In this document: piece after piece, positions 36,060-49,038 of the stretch
Layout of the letters: the number at the start of each line of letters is the position of its first letter
Position numbering within the stretch: position 1 is the stretch's first letter
Origin: Agroathelia rolfsii
Taxonomy: Eukaryota > Basidiomycota > Agaricomycetes > Amylocorticiales > Amylocorticiaceae
DNA length: 64,000 bases
Assembly (NCBI GenBank): GCA_018343915.1
Contig: JABRWF010000002.1
Span: forward strand, 2,666,001-2,730,000
Reading direction: 5' to 3'
Notes under the pieces: model-generated
Databases searched by the model: none
Told to the model about the DNA's origin: nothing
What the model saw: only the letters and a program-made list of their open reading frames with translations
Position numbers and translations under genes: made by a program

Positions 36060-39000
36060 CTAAGCTTGTCTCTGTTCCTTCAGAGCCTGCAACTCGTCCT
36101 TCAATCTGTACAACGGACCATCAGCACACGTCACCACTGAATCTCACGAGGAACAAACATACTGCTGAATCTCGTCCTGAAGTTCGTCAGATTCGTCCTG
36201 AATCATTTTGTTTTCCATGTTCTATATTTACATAAGCGTGGGCCATTTAGTCGTCAACGCCCGCTAAACATAAGCCGAGTGAACTCATTTACCTTGCTGT
36301 CAATCACAGACTGCATTTGCTTCGTGTTCAACTGGGCAGCTTTCAACTCCTCGCGCAACGCATCCAACTGCTTGTGGTACGCAGCCTCGAGATCACCAAG
36401 CTTCAAGTTATGCGCCTCATGCAAGCGCGCCAGCTCCTCCTTGGTGATCACAGACGACCCATCCCCGGAAGGTGAAACTCCGTTGGACTTTGCGTGGCTC
36501 GCGGCCTGATGGGGGTCGCTAATGGACGCGCGCACCGTGTTCAGTTCTCCTTCAAGATCGGAGACTTGTGTGATCAAGCTCGTCTTCTGCGACACCAGTA
36601 CCTGAACCTCCTGCTCATACTTTGATCGCAGCGCCGTCGTCTCCTCCGCTCGATTCTTGGCCGCCTCCTCAAGCTCCTTGGAGTGATTGGCTTCTATTTC
36701 CTCAATGGACTGCTTTGTCAGCGCAAGCACGTCCTTGGTCACGGCAAGATCATCCGCCTGCTCGTCTATGATCCGCATCAGACGAGCAAGCTCACCGGCT
36801 TGATCAGGACCAGCAGACGCCAGGGCGTCAAGGCCGTTGCGCGCCTCGTCGCGTTGAGCCGTCAACTTCTCGACCTCACGACGCGACGCCTCGAGGGAAG
36901 CCTTTGCTTTGGCCAGATCGTCTTGCGTCGCTTTGAGATCGATGGCCCGGCTCGAGAGCTGCTTCTCGTAGCTCTTCGTCAGATTGTCCAATTCGTTCGC
37001 GTGCTCAGTCTTGAGGCTCGTGAGTTCGTTCGCGTGACCTGCCTTGAGGGCATCGAGACTCGAGTGAGATTGGTTACGCAATGTAGACAGATCTTCTTGA
37101 TGTGCGGCGTTTGCCTCACGCTAAAGGGGGGGGGGAGGAATAAGCAGCTGGAGTAGACATGGTCAAGCTCTCAATCCTACCTTGGCACGCTGGAAGGCTT
37201 CTTCCAGAAGTTGGGTATGCTCCTGCTTTACGGCGTCGACCTTGGCATTGTATTGGGATTCTTGACTCTGGATTAGATCAGAGGCCTAGTCAGCCACGGA
37301 ACAGTGATCTCACGGCAAGGGGAAAGAACTTACGTCAAGGTCAGCTTGAACGACCTTCATTTGTTCAGTCAATCTATCCAGCTCGGCCTTATGTGAAGCC
37401 TCGAGCTCGGCCAACTTTGCCTTGTGCTCCTCCTCAGCAGAGGCGGCAGCCGCTTGAGCGTCAGCAAATGCCTTTTGTGCATTCACCAACTCTTCTTTGA
37501 CAACCTCCAACTGTGCCGCTACCGCAGCGAGATCTTCCGCGGCCTTCCTGAGCTGCTCCTCATGCCCTTTCTGCACATTCTCCGCCTGTAGCGACAACTC
37601 GGCCTCCTTTGCCTTGGCGTCCTCCACCGCTCGCTCCGTTGCCTCAACAGCCTTGGCCAGCTCTGCCTCGAGCGCCTTGAACTTGGCCGCCGACTCCTCC
37701 CCTTGCTCCGCCGCCGTCTCTTGCGTCTCCTTGAGCTCGAGAATCTCGATTTCCAACTCACTCAGCTTCGTCGCCGTCTCTTCCCTCTCCGCCTTGAGCT
37801 TGGCGAGCTCCTCCTCGAGAGCATCCACGCGTGCAGCCTTGTCCTCAAACTCCTTCAGTTTGGCGGCAGACTCAGCGAGTGCAGCGTCGTGCACGGTCTT
37901 GAGCGCCTCTGTCTCAGCTTGGATGGCCTCCAGATCCTCCTTGGCTTTCACAAGTGCGTCATGCTCGATCGCAGCGGAGGCGGTAGCATCGGTCACGTTG
38001 GCTAGCGCGGCGTCGTGTGAGCTCCTGAGCGAATCGAGGTTCTCTTTGGCCGAGACAAGGGCTTCCTCGAGCTCTTGCTGTTGATCTCTCAGAGTCTTGA
38101 CGAGGGCGCTGGAAGCCTCCGATGCAGCCTTGGCGACATCGAGCTGCCAAAGTTTTACACAGGTTAGCTGTCTTCCAATGTGTTGTTGCGTGCGTACTTA
38201 CTTCGCTGCGGAGGGTCTGCAATTGTGAATCACCGTCGACGCCATCGGATTTGAGTTGGTCTAATGTAGCGTTCAATTCCTCGAGCTTCTTCTGGGACTC
38301 CTCGTAAGTCTTCTTCAGCTCGTCGACCTCTGCCTGTTTCGCCGTTGCATCAGCCTGAGCATCCTCCAATGCCTTTTTCATCTTGGAGACCTCGGACTCC
38401 AGCTCCGTCAGCTGGGCTTCTTTTGCTGCTATAGATTCCGTAGCCTCCGCTAGCTGTTATATATTAATTAAGTAATAAGCACAGGGAATCTATAAAAAGA
38501 TCAAATCAGCACACATACCTTGGCCTTGAGCTCATCCGACGCTGCCGAGTCCTCCTTTGTCTCTTTGATAGGTGCAGGGGTACGTGCACCCGGCTTAGCA
38601 GGTGGAGCTGCAGACTTTCCTGCTGCAGTGCCTGCCGCCGACGGACGCGCACCAGCGCCAGACACCGAACGAGAAAGCGGAGTGACCTTCTTGACGCCCT
38701 CAGAAATTGATGACCGGGGCTTGATGCTGCCAACGGACGATGTGGGCGACACGACGGAAGATCGGGTCGTGGTAGCCGCATCTGTAGCGGGCTTAGCGAC
38801 TGCCGATTTCGATGCTGCCCCCGTGGTCGACGGTGGCCTGGCGCTGCTGGTCGGAACGAGGGATGATCGACGCGCGACTGATGACACAGCGCTCACAGGA
38901 GACTTGACAGCAGGCTTGGGAGAAGATGCGCCGGAAGGTGTGACCTTGCGAGTTCCTGCCGCTGCTCCTGGCGTTCCTGCTGATGGGGCGAGCGAAGGAC

Positions 39001-39528
39001 GTCCAGTCGCAGGCTTGCCGATACCGGTAGCAGTAGGTTTAGCAGCAGTACCCGTGATCTTGTGGTGCGCCCAAATGTAAGAATACCGAAGTATGCCCAA
39101 ATGAGTCGAGCTGTACGTACTTTCTTCGCGGCAGCGGAAGAATCCACGCCTTTCTTAGGAGTCAACGGCACCTTGCCCGGGCCAGCAGCTGGTGCAGCCT
39201 TCGTTTTGGTAGTCAGCACGCTGGGTTTGGATGGCTTGTTTGCAGCCTTGGCATCAGGAGCAGGAGACTTGGGGCCTTCGGTCTCGTCCGGATGCTCCTC
39301 TCCGTTCACAGAAGGGGCAGCTATCTCAGCTGGTTCCGCTTCATTTGCACCTGCAGTCTGTGACGGCTCAGAATGCTGCTCGTCATGCTGCTCGTCCTCA
39401 GCGGTGGATGGCTGCTCGACGTCAGTGGTCGATACGTCAGCAGCAGCACCAGACTCGTCGCCAGGGGTATTGACGAGGTCCTCGATATGAGAGTCGGGCG
39501 ACGTTTGAACTTCCTCTGCCTCAGACAT
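36060..39528 (-). CDS. Large coiled-coil protein with disordered N-terminus
   Basis: Starts MSEAEEVQTSPDSHIEDLV at 39528 and ends KEQRQA with TAG at 36060. About the first 370 residues are acidic and then Ala/Pro/Ser/Thr-rich, with many basic Ser-Pro pieces (for example GVKKVTPLSRS) that resemble microtubule- or phosphorylation-prone linkers. The rest, roughly 650 residues, is a nearly continuous coiled coil with Glu/Lys/Ala heptads, for example LEEELAKLKAEREET. No motor, kinase or GRIP domain is visible. Introns near 39110, 38500, 38160, 37320, 37130 and 36250 split it. It may be a tether or cytoskeleton-linked scaffold. The strong composition bias creates long open frames on the opposite strand that I regard as shadows. 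Confidence 0.7.
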
Positions 39529-40352
39529 GGGGAGCAAAGAGATAGATGTATGTATGCGAGAGAGAGAGAAAGTCGGACGATCGTCGTGGCCAGCAGTGAG
39601 CGCAAAAGTCCCAGCGCCAAAATAAGGCTTGTCACGTCGACGCGTCGCTCACGCGTTGATGTGACTTGACTTTTTTGGGTGGCACTACTTGTTGCACAAT
39701 GGTCGTTGTGCATTTCAACAATCATCATATTGTCCGCCATCTACGTCAACGTGAGGCTGGTATTGTCTACGATGGTAAACATCATTGTGGTTCTAGCTTA
39801 TTTGTGACTCTTGCTCCTTCCAAGTCGGAAAAATACCATTGCAATTCCGTGATGGTGGCGTTCTGCAGGGATTCATTCGTATTCGTGTTGACGGCCAGTG
39901 GCCCCATAGTTATAGTGCTGAATGTCAAACCAGCCATTGCACTAGGAGTAGGGTGAATACAGAAAGGGACCTCATCTAGCGTGCCTCGCGGAATGCATGT
40001 TGTCTTCTGACACAATCGAAGCGTTCTCCTCAGAAGATAACGGGTGATCCTAGACGGCGAGCAGTTGATGTGCGATGATCAGACTATATATAATACCCCA
40101 CACTCCTCATACCATCATTACACACTTTGCCTGTTACTAACACCCTCCCCAGCTCTACCACCACCCTTATACTGAGTGCGAAATAATTCGCAACAGCCCC
40201 AAACGGATCTTCCTGCCCCGGCTGTTTTATACCAGCCAGCTTAAAACAACCACATCCCGGACCTTGGTCGTTTCGGCTAGCTGCTACCCATTTCTAGCGC
40301 CACCGGCATCCGACTGACGACCTCCTATATTTCTCGGGCATCCTCAGGCATT
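39529..40352. other. Divergent promoter region, coiled-coil gene and kinase
   Basis: Both neighbours start away from this stretch. TATATATAAT at 40085-40094 lies about 260 bp upstream of the kinase start codon and is followed by pyrimidine-rich leader sequence. No gene is seen. Confidence 0.5.
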
Positions 40353-42357
40353 ATGGCGCACACATCCAACTCACACCCTCCCCTCATGGACAAACAACTC
40401 GTGAACCTCGGACGCAGGTTCATCGGCGCCGTCGATGACCAATGGGACATGTACAGCGACAATCCTGCTGACTATGTCATTGGCGAGCCCATTGGCTTTG
40501 GCGCATCCTCCGTCGTTTATGGTGCTACATTTCACCCACCATCTGGACGACCTGCTATCCCATGCGCATTAAAAGTACTCGATCTCGACATCTTGCCACT
40601 TCCATCGTTTCTCCTCTTGCGACGGGAGACACAGCTCATGTCACTGTCCAAGCATCCCAACGTCCTCAGAGTTAGGGGATCTTGGACGAAGGAACACAAG
40701 CTCTACATTGCTATGAGGCTCATGAGCAAGGGCAGTGTTGCAGACATCATGCACTATGGTTGGCCAGGCGGATTGGAAGAGGACGTCGTCAGGTGTATCT
40801 TGAAGCAAGCCCTGGAAGGCCTCAAGTAAGTCTGCCTGACTAATCTTTTCATGCTCCCATTTCTAAAAGGAGATGAGCGTTTAGCTATCTACACATCAAT
40901 GGATTCATACATCGCGACGTCAAGGCCGCTAATCTCCTTGTATGTAATGCGCAATTCCAACGACGTAAACAGACCCTTACTAACACCATATAGGTTGACG
41001 ATGACGGCACTGTTCTTTTAGGAGACCTAGGTGTTGCTGCATCGCTAACAGAGGAGCTACCCAGTTCCAAACAAAACACTCGTTCTCATAAGTTAGGCAA
41101 ACGGAAATCTTTCGTGGGAACTGTGAGCAAAATACATCGCGGAATGAGGTGGACCTATGTTTGACAAACACCCTTTTCTCAGCCATGCTGGATGGCGCCT
41201 GAACTCATCCAGGGAAGATCTTACGATACCAGTGCTGATATATGGTCATTTGGTATCTTGGCCCTTGAGCTTGCCCAAGGTGTGCCATTATTCCTATTGC
41301 TGATAAGGAGAGTGTCCTAAAACAAGAGCAATCTAGGTAGAGCACCAAGAGCACGGGAGACATCTCAAAAAGTCTTGTTGCAAATGTAAGACGAGTATCT
41401 TTTCTTTCTAATCAAGCCAATTCTTATTCTCCCATCAGAGTCAAAGACGCACCACCCTCCCTCGATAGACGTGGCAACGCCCACAAATACTCGCGTGCCT
41501 TTCAAGAATTTGTCGAGAGCTGTCTTGCCAAAGACCCCTCTGCACGACCCTCTGCCGAAGCACTGTTAAACACCCCCTTCCTGCGCGGCGCGAAAAAGAA
41601 GTCCTTCCTCATTCCTGCCATTCTCTCTAACCTACCGCCGCTCCAGTCACGTCAGCAAAGACGGTTATACCAACCCCAGATGAGCGTGCAGTCTCGTCGC
41701 AGCGTTGCCTCTTGGGATTTCAGCGCGAGTGCGTCGGCAACACTGCACGGTGGTCAGGCGCGCGGAATCAGCGCAAGGTCATCAGTCATCAGCCTAAACG
41801 ATGGCCTGGCCGAGATGGGCATTCAACCTTCCGTAATTGAAGGCGATATCGACAATTATCATGATAATATCGTCGTCGTTGAAGATGCGGCCAAAGAGGA
41901 TGATGACCTCGCGGTACCCATCATGAGCACCCTGCAGGTGCACCAAAAGGAAGTCCCAGCAGATGATCATCATACATTCCATACCGACGACACGGATACA
42001 ACGTCTTCTTCATCCGAGGCATTATCCGTCGTCATATCCGACACCGAGGACGCTGTTGCCGTCCTGCCTCCTGCTGGCACCTCCCCGGCTGCATCCCAGC
42101 CAATACCTATCGCGCGTTCCACAAGCGCGCGATATGACGCTCCCGTCAACAGCGGCGGGGGCCGAGGGAAACCGAGATCTGGATCGGAGGTGGCATCTTC
42201 TTCTCCTACCTCTGGTAAATTTTCCGGGTTTTGGAAGAAGCTCGGAAGGAGGGAAAGTCACAATGATCCTAACCAGGGCTCGGGCTCGTTCAAAGTTATG
42301 AGACCGTCGAATGCGCGCTCCTCCTCCATAGCGCAGGGTAACAAGCTTTCGACATGA
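40353..42357 (+). CDS. STE20-type Ser/Thr protein kinase (FRAY/OSR1-like)
   Basis: The kinase domain is spread over five or six exons. Visible motifs are the Gly-loop [18 protein letters not shown]-binding Lys in CALKVLDLD, catalytic [10 protein letters not shown], the metal motif as GDLGVA, activation-segment end [13 protein letters not shown], and [15 protein letters not shown]. The DFG motif is therefore DLG, a tolerated variant. The overall order and the [12 protein letters not shown] text are closest to the FRAY/OSR1-SPAK branch of STE20 kinases. The C-terminal 300 residues are Ser/Asp-rich and look disordered, with a basic patch near the end ([12 protein letters not shown]). I see no conserved CCT docking domain. 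Members act in stress, osmotic and polarity signalling. Confidence 0.85.
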
Positions 42358-42715
42358 GCTTGCTATTTCCCTTTATCTTTTTTTTTTTTTTTTTTTTCAC
42401 GTCATGCAATATTTTGCACTATACCATTCCTCCTGGATGATTCGCTTTCACCTCTCACTTCTGTCATGTCTCCAATTATCCTTTTTCATGACTGGACTTG
42501 CAGACCTGTTTGCTTTCAACGGCCACGATTTTTTTTTCACGCTCGATAATGATGATGTAACCTTAGCAGACAGCACGATCACTTGTCACTGTATAATAAT
42601 AATAGTAATCGTATTCCCTCAATAGTTGGCAATTTGTTCTTTTTTGCTGCTATTATCATTTTTGTTCGCAAACGGTCTATATGGCATTGGTCTATGGCAA
42701 CGACAGGAAAAATAA
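42358..42715. other. Convergent 3' regions with a 20-nt T run
   Basis: 3' flanks of the kinase and RIP1. A run of 20 T lies at 42378-42397 directly after the kinase stop. No gene is seen. Confidence 0.6.
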
Positions 42716-43842
42716 TTAACCAATGATAAGTTTGCCCTCGGCTTCGTTGAATTCGTAGCCAGGAACCTCCAAGTTGAGCTGAAAGAGACGTCAGTGAATG
42801 GGAGTAATGATGTCAAGGAAGAATAAATGCATACGGGAGCGGGACCCTTACGGGCACGACCAGCTAAAGGTCAAGACGTTAGAAACATTAATACGACTAG
42901 ATAATAGAAAAAGCAGTATGACGTACAGATGTCGTAGTGAGAACCGTGGCAAGGGCAGAACCTAGTAAGAAGTAATAGGACAGTCAACATGCAAGCTATA
43001 TACAGTTCGCATCCGAAAAGGGGGGGGGAATGCATACCATCCACCGAAATCACCTGCCTCACCAATGGGCACACAACCCAAGTGAGTGCACACACCAAGC
43101 ATAACAAGCCACTCGGGCTTCTTCGTGCGTGTCTCGTCGCTCTCCGGATCACGTAACGACTTCCAGTTAACCTGGCGCGCCTCCTCGATCTCATCCGCGG
43201 TCCGATGACGGATGAACACGGGCTTGCCACGCCATTTGATGATGACGTTCTTGCCCTCCGGGATCGATGCGAGCTCAACCTCAACCTTAGCAAGTGCGAG
43301 AACGTCGGCGGAAGCGGACATCGTGCCCAGGAACTCCGTCACACTCGACTTGGCGACCGAGGCGGAGAGAACACCCATAGAGCCGACCATAAAGTACGAG
43401 AGCGCACGGTTGTTGGAAGATGACTTGGGCTGGTAGCCGCTCATGTCCGGGATCTGTGTCGCGTCGCGAGCGGGTGTCGATGTGTGCATGTACCGGGGCT
43501 GGAAGGGGGTGCTGGTGGGGGCTATAAAACGGATATTTTTTGGAAGGGAGGGTGTTAAGGATCTGGCCACTCTTTGGAGTTCAAACGAGATACTGAAAAT
43601 GCAAAATACTTACGAATGGCAAATGACTTGGAGACCAGGCCAGAGGAATGACTGCGAGAGACATGGCTAGCCCACTTGGGAGGAACGTCCGCACGCGGGC
43701 CTGCGGCTCCATGGTGTCCATGACCATCGGCGGGAGCTCGCACAGCGAGGTTGAGGAGCGGCGCAACGGGAACACCAGCACCGGTTGTGCGCACGGTGGG
43801 CGCGAGCGTGGCAGCCTTTTTAACGGCTTGGTAGGAGGCCAT
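42716..43842 (-). CDS. RIP1: Rieske iron-sulfur protein of cytochrome bc1 complex
   Basis: Starts [20 protein letters not shown] at 43842, a basic amphipathic mitochondrial presequence, and ends EGKLIIG at 42716. The single membrane anchor is the segment around [16 protein letters not shown], followed by the hinge and the soluble cluster domain. Both cluster-binding loops are intact: CTHLGC and CPCHGSHYD, supplying two Cys and two His ligands plus the disulfide pair. The second loop spans an intron near 42965-43035. The protein carries electrons from ubiquinol to cytochrome c1 in the inner membrane. It is divergent from COX19 over 260 bp. Confidence 0.93.
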
Positions 43843-44102
43843 TTGGATTAGACAGCTGAGGCCTGGAGAATGGCAAATGTAACGAAAGGAATGGTTAAAC
43901 CTGGCGGAGTTTCGCTTTCAAAGTCTGAAGCCGTTCTGCTCCGCGCGTGACGTGACCTGTCACGCGCATTCACTGTCTGCCAATTACGCTCTCATTATTA
44001 CTGCACCTGTTATTAGTGTCATTCTGCGAGACATACAGAGGACTACTACTACTCACGACAGTAAACCCACCATCTAAAGAGACTATATATTGCCTCTGGA
44101 TA

Positions 44103-44573
44103 ATGTCTTTTGGTCGTCCGCCTACTAATAACTTTGGCTTCTCTGTGTCTCCGCCTGACCGAGGCTCTTTTCCCCTTGACCACTTTGGTGAGCCATGCCT
44201 TGCCGGTGACCGCGAAATGGCCCGTAAATGAACGTCTCCTTGCTTGTGATGTCCAAGGCGAATGCAAGCAGTTTATGACCGAATATCTCAAGTGCTTGAA
44301 AGCAAATGGTAGCTCGTCAACGCCATGCAGACTACTGAGCAAGAGCTATCTGGACTGCCGTATGCGCAAGTGCGTCTTTATCACGTTCTCCTGCAAGAGC
44401 TTCTCACCTGAATTCGTAGTGGCCTCATGGAACCCGATGAGTGGAAAAACCTAGGGCTTGCTAACGTAGGTGACGAATCATCGTCAGCTGCCTCTGCCCC
44501 TCAGTCAGCCCGAGACGGCACTGCTACCGCTGGTACTACCACTGACAACGGGCCGCCATCTCGATCGTCATGA
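44103..44573 (+). CDS. COX19: Cytochrome c oxidase assembly protein Cox19
   Basis: Three exons (44103-44187, 44258-44369, 44420-44573) encode 116 residues. The start MSFGRPPTNNFG and the segment RGSFPLDHFGECKQF are typical of Cox19. The two CX9C motifs are present: C-KQFMTEYLK-C and C-RLLSKSYLD-C, which form the disulfide-linked helical hairpin. The C-terminal part reads GLMEPDEWKNLGL and then a low-complexity tail. Cox19 works in the intermembrane space with Cox11 and Cox17 in copper delivery to cytochrome oxidase and is imported by the Mia40 pathway. Confidence 0.92.
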
Positions 44574-45291
44574 TGCACGTCAAGGCCCAAAAACAACCTA
44601 GTACGTCATGCAAGATAGAGATAGATACTGTTTGGGTCGCACGCGCTATAACTATCTTTGCCCTCTGTCCGTTTGAGGAAGGTCTCACCCCGCACACGTT
44701 GAGCAACACACGTTCCCGCGATTTAAGCGTTGCTAAGATTGAAAGATTAGACGTCCTGGATTCTAATATGTAATTAGATGATGGTGAAGCCTGCTTCCTG
44801 TCGTAATTGATTTATGTCTACAATCCATTTTATCTCTCTTCTCTTCACAAGTGTTGTATGTGTGAACAAAAGTAGTGATATGAAGTGATGTGGCGAAGTG
44901 CGGTCTGTTTGTCATACGGTAAAGTCTTTCCGACCAGCGGCAAGGCGCCTTGGCGTCGATGGACACACGTTCGTCGTCGTTGAGGCCGGTATATCTGTCC
45001 GGACTCGGAAGCAACTGGCCAGTGTGAAGTTAGCCTCTTTCCAGCCAAAATATCTCCTTGAGCGTTGCATTTGCCATCTCTCCCGGGGCATCTCAGGCAT
45101 ACGCACGGTGGCCGAGCTCTATAAGCAAGTACCGACCGATCGCGGACTATCAACTGAAGCACAAAATATGGCGGCGCTCGAATAAATTATCATATCTAGT
45201 GCTTCCGTTGGCCCGCTGGCTCGAGCAGGATCCGTCCTCGTATTACCCCGCGACGTTACCCTTCCCACCAACTACCTGTCTCCCAGTCGCC
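44574..45291. other. Intergenic, possible small gene not resolved
   Basis: Open frames occur on both strands around 44850-45190, but none has a family resemblance, a convincing start or consistent splices. The end near 45291 is the 5' leader of the phosphodiesterase gene. Confidence 0.4.
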
Positions 45292-46967
45292 ATGTCTCTG
45301 GTCAGGTCATCGTTCTACATTAGCTTGTATGCCTACTTCGCCTCTATGGCGTTGGCATCTCCAGCCCAGGAGACATTTGGCCCTGCAACGGCGCCGTCGC
45401 GCTATTTCGATGTCCAGGTCTGTTTACAGTTCAACCACGTATATTTACTTGGATACTTATGTCTACTAAAGGCCCATAGAGGTGGGAGAGGTAATACCGT
45501 CGAGAACACGTTGCCTGCTTTTGCCTGGTCCGTTGCTCTAAATGTTTTTTGGGGAAATGATTATTAACCTTGTCGCAGGAGTCTGATAGACGGCTCAACG
45601 ACGCTTGAGATGGACAATGGCATCACTAGCGTTGGTGTATTTCACCATGTTGCTTGATCTATCTGCTCATATACTCTCCCAAATTTAGGACGGCGTTGTC
45701 GTCGTATGGCATGACGAGAACATTGTTGCCGAAAAGTGTCTCGACACTCAACCAGCTGTAAGAAAAAAAAAATTACTTGAGTCGTCATTGGGTTTATGGT
45801 TGATTATATACTCTTTAGTTCCCGGATGACCCAATGTATCCGTATGTTGGAAAATATGTGGCCAATCTTACCTTGGCCCAACTTAAAACCCTTGATTGTG
45901 GATCTCTGCGTCAATCCAATTTTCGTATGTGGTAACTGACATTTGGCTCTGGATCCATCAAACTGACTTGTTGGCCCTGCCTACAGCTATGCAATTGACA
46001 TACCCTGGCACTCGTATATCTACCATGACCGAAGTCTTTGACTTCGTCAAATGTGCTGATCCGGGGCGCAACATTCGCTGGAACATTGAGGCCAAAATCA
46101 ATGCTACCCACTCCGAAAGCACCGTCGGTGTGGACGAGTTTGTGGAACGGCAGTTTGCGGAGTTTTCCAACAGCGGTTATTTGGATTCTATCACTGTAAG
46201 ATCCGGTGCCTTGTTTTACTTCACACCCACCGGCACTTACTATTATGATTTTGAAATTCCCTTTGTCCAATAGTATCAGAGCTTCGACTGGCGAACGCTC
46301 GTTGGCATGAAGAAGCGATACCCCAGCATGACGACGTCCGCGCTCATAGACGAGTCGGTTGTCTCTTACTTAGAGGATGTTTGCTGCTTTAACCTTGTAC
46401 CTTTGTAGCGACACGGCTGCACCAGTTGCCGGCTCTTACCCCTGGCTTGCTGGGCTTGATCTGGACAGCTTCCCGGGTCCCACGCGCGGCGCTCGCGTAG
46501 CGCAGGCGGCCCATGCCGCAGGGGCAAATATCTTGTCTCCATATGCGAAGTTCCTGACCCGGGACGGCTCTGGCGCGTCTTTCACGACCAAGGAAATGGT
46601 TGATGAAGCCCACAAGCTTGGCCTAGGCGTTTTACCCTGGACGGTGCGAATTTCATTTTGAGTCTTGATACAATTTTAATTCTCATGAGCACATGCAGGT
46701 CAACACCCTTGAAGTCGTCGAAGGAGTTACGGATCTTGGTGTTGATGGAATCATCTCGGATTGTAAGTCTGGCATTGGATAGCTTTGACCATATTACGGA
46801 TTTAAACCTCATTCTCAATAGACCCTAATGTTGTTCGTCGATGGATGAAGGAACATGGATACCCGGTTGCCCCCAAATACCCTAAAAAGCGCGTGCTTGC
46901 GTGTCTCAACGAGCATTTGGGTCACCAGCATAGATTTGGACAGGTTGTACAGGACAATGAAAACTAA
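45292..46967 (+). CDS. Secreted glycerophosphodiester phosphodiesterase
   Basis: Starts MSLVRSSFYISLYAYFASMALA at 45292, a signal peptide, and ends with TAA at 46965-46967. The GDPD fold is recognisable: AHRGGRG with ENTLPAF (catalytic His and metal ligand Glu), DGVVVVWHDE with the second catalytic His, NIEAKIN (metal-binding Glu) and later AHKLGLGVLPWTV with VDGIISDYP. These residues hydrolyse glycerophosphodiesters to glycerol-3-phosphate and an alcohol. Short introns interrupt between AHRGG and the HDE motif. As a secreted enzyme it would supply phosphate and glycerol from phospholipid deacylation products, a role related to, but not linked with, the acid phosphatase array. Confidence 0.85.
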
Positions 46968-47306
46968 GAAGGAAAAAAAAAAATCAAAAGAAAAACTTGA
47001 ACAAATATATAGAGATATGGGTTTTGGAAGGGGATTTTTTGGGTTAATGACACTTATACGTACATTTAATTCATTTGATAATAATTTGCCGTGGACAATT
47101 CGAACTTATACGCCTTTGCGCCTTGCCTCAACTTGTTTGTGATGAAGTGTTTTGCGGTTGTTCTCATCATCAATATTGGACTTGCTCCCGGCCCCGTCGC
47201 GCACGTGTTTTGAGACAAACTCTTACGCCTTGGTCATAATACTGGCTGCGTCAGAGACCGTGACGCACACACACTGGCAACTGAGTGCAGCTAACATTCA
47301 TCCTCA
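46968..47306. other. Intergenic, GDPD 3' end and UGO1 promoter
   Basis: A-rich tract follows the phosphodiesterase stop. No gene is seen. Confidence 0.5.
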
Positions 47307-48938
47307 ATGGCTTCGCCAGGCTCTCTAAGAGACCTATATAGCACACCATCGACCTCTTGGTCCTTTGTTCCGCCAGCGCCGGCTGGACCACAGAATTCCT
47401 CAACCCCAAGTACATCCGCCTCGTCTGCTAGCGTAGTGCCCAACCCATCAACTCAACTGAAATGGTCGAGTCGACCAGCACATAACTCCATCTTTGATCT
47501 CTCGCCCTCTCTTGACCCTAGCGACCCTACTGGAAATGGACTGGACATCAAAATCTTGCTACCGGCCGCACTTGCATCTGCGGTATTGCAGTACACAAGT
47601 ACTGCGCTGGCGATGCCGTGGGAAGTAGGCAGGATGCTCCTGCAGGTGCAATGGGTGCCTCGTGATGCGGGCGAGATTGAGCCTGTAGTCACTGAGCTAA
47701 CTCCAGGAGATGAGGTGTGTTCTTGTAGGTAATCAAGACACTAGAAACCCCTATAAATGTGCTTGGTCCTTTCATAGAGCGACGATTCGAGCGATACCGA
47801 TTCTTATTTTGCGGATCCGAGTGCTCCGGCTGCTCTTAAACACCGTCCAAAACGTCTTGTGGACGATAATGGTTATGTTGTTAGGACGTCGGTCATGGAG
47901 GATGCAACGAGGCCGGAGTATATCATACCTGTCGGCAGTGCGGACGGCGTTTGGGGAATGATCAAGCGGCTCGGGCGGTTCAGAGGAGAAGGATGGTTGG
48001 CCCTCTGGAAAGGTCGGGATGATTATCACTCCAATATATACGCTTTCTCATATCAGTATCAACTGTTTTTAGGCCTCCTGACATCATCCATACACGATGT
48101 TCTATCGACAACTTCACAGCCTATAGTACAGAATTTCCTACAATCTGTCTTCTTTCCCCACCTTTCTCCCTTTCACCAGCCTCCCATCATCCTTCCTGTC
48201 TTGTCCCACCTCGCCGTGGGCATCGCACTCTCCCCTCTGGATCTGATTCGCACTCGACTCATCGTCCAGTCTTCCATCTCCCGCTATCGAACATACTCCG
48301 GTCCCCTCGATGCACTCTTCCAGATCCTCCGACATGAAGGTGGCCTGCGCGGGATCTACTTCCACCCCCATCTGTTCATCCCTACCGTGATTGACTGCAC
48401 TTTACGCCCACTCGTGGCTCTCGCTCTGCCCGGCCTGCTTGCATCGTACGTCGGCGTAGGGCACATCTCGGAGGAAACCCACCCTATCGCCTGGCTCATG
48501 GCCGAATTTGCCGGCAGCTGTCTCGGGCTACTGATTACGTTACCCTTCGAGACCGTGCGGCGCCGGCTGCAGGCGCAAGTGCGCGGCACGGCCAAGCCGA
48601 TCAAGGCGTGCGTCGAGCTCAGACCGTCGCCATACAACGGCGTGGTAGATACGCTATGGCATATTATGACTGAGGAGCGGTCGGATTTGCCATTGCATAG
48701 TAAGAAGCGAAGGCGGGCTACTAGCCAGGCGGGGTTGAAGGGTAAGGAGAGGGAGAAAACACCGGCAGAGGCAGCGGCTGTTGCAAGAGGGGATGAGCAT
48801 GAGAGCTGGCTGAGGAATACGGGTGTAGGGCAGCTATACAGGGGCTTAGGAATGAGACTGAGTGCCAGTGCAATCGTGTTGCTGTTGGGCGTCTTGACTG
48901 GCGGTCAGGAGCGCGATTCTGGTTGGGCAGAATTGTAA
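47307..48938 (+). CDS. UGO1: Mitochondrial outer membrane fusion protein Ugo1
   Basis: Starts MASPGSLRDLYSTPSTSWSF at 47307 and ends at 48938, with two or three introns near 47715 and 48020. The protein is a degenerate mitochondrial carrier: a first segment LALAMPWEVGRMLLQVQW, a middle repeat ALSPLDLIRTRLIVQSS and a third LLITLPFETVRRRLQAQVRG keep the Px(D/E)xx(R/K) shape. The N-terminal region is Ser/Pro-rich, as in Ugo1. A basic, Glu-rich insert precedes the last helix. Ugo1 links Fzo1 in the outer membrane and Mgm1 in the inner membrane during fusion. Identification rests on overall family likeness and I consider it good. Confidence 0.8.
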
Positions 48939-49038
48939 TTAGGAAAGATTTATATGCGCATAATAATGCTACTAGTATAGTTTGAGGTATTTAAATGCTA
49001 AATAGAGTGATAATACATAATATGAGCAGTTGCTTCAA

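Noticed and set aside
37497..39490. Long plus-strand open frames rich in Ser, Ala and Gly
   Set aside because: They are antisense to the coiled-coil gene, where composition bias keeps other frames open.
44763..45162. Possible small minus-strand gene between COX19 and the phosphodiesterase
   Set aside because: Several overlapping frames exist but none has a clear start, consistent splices or recognisable motif.
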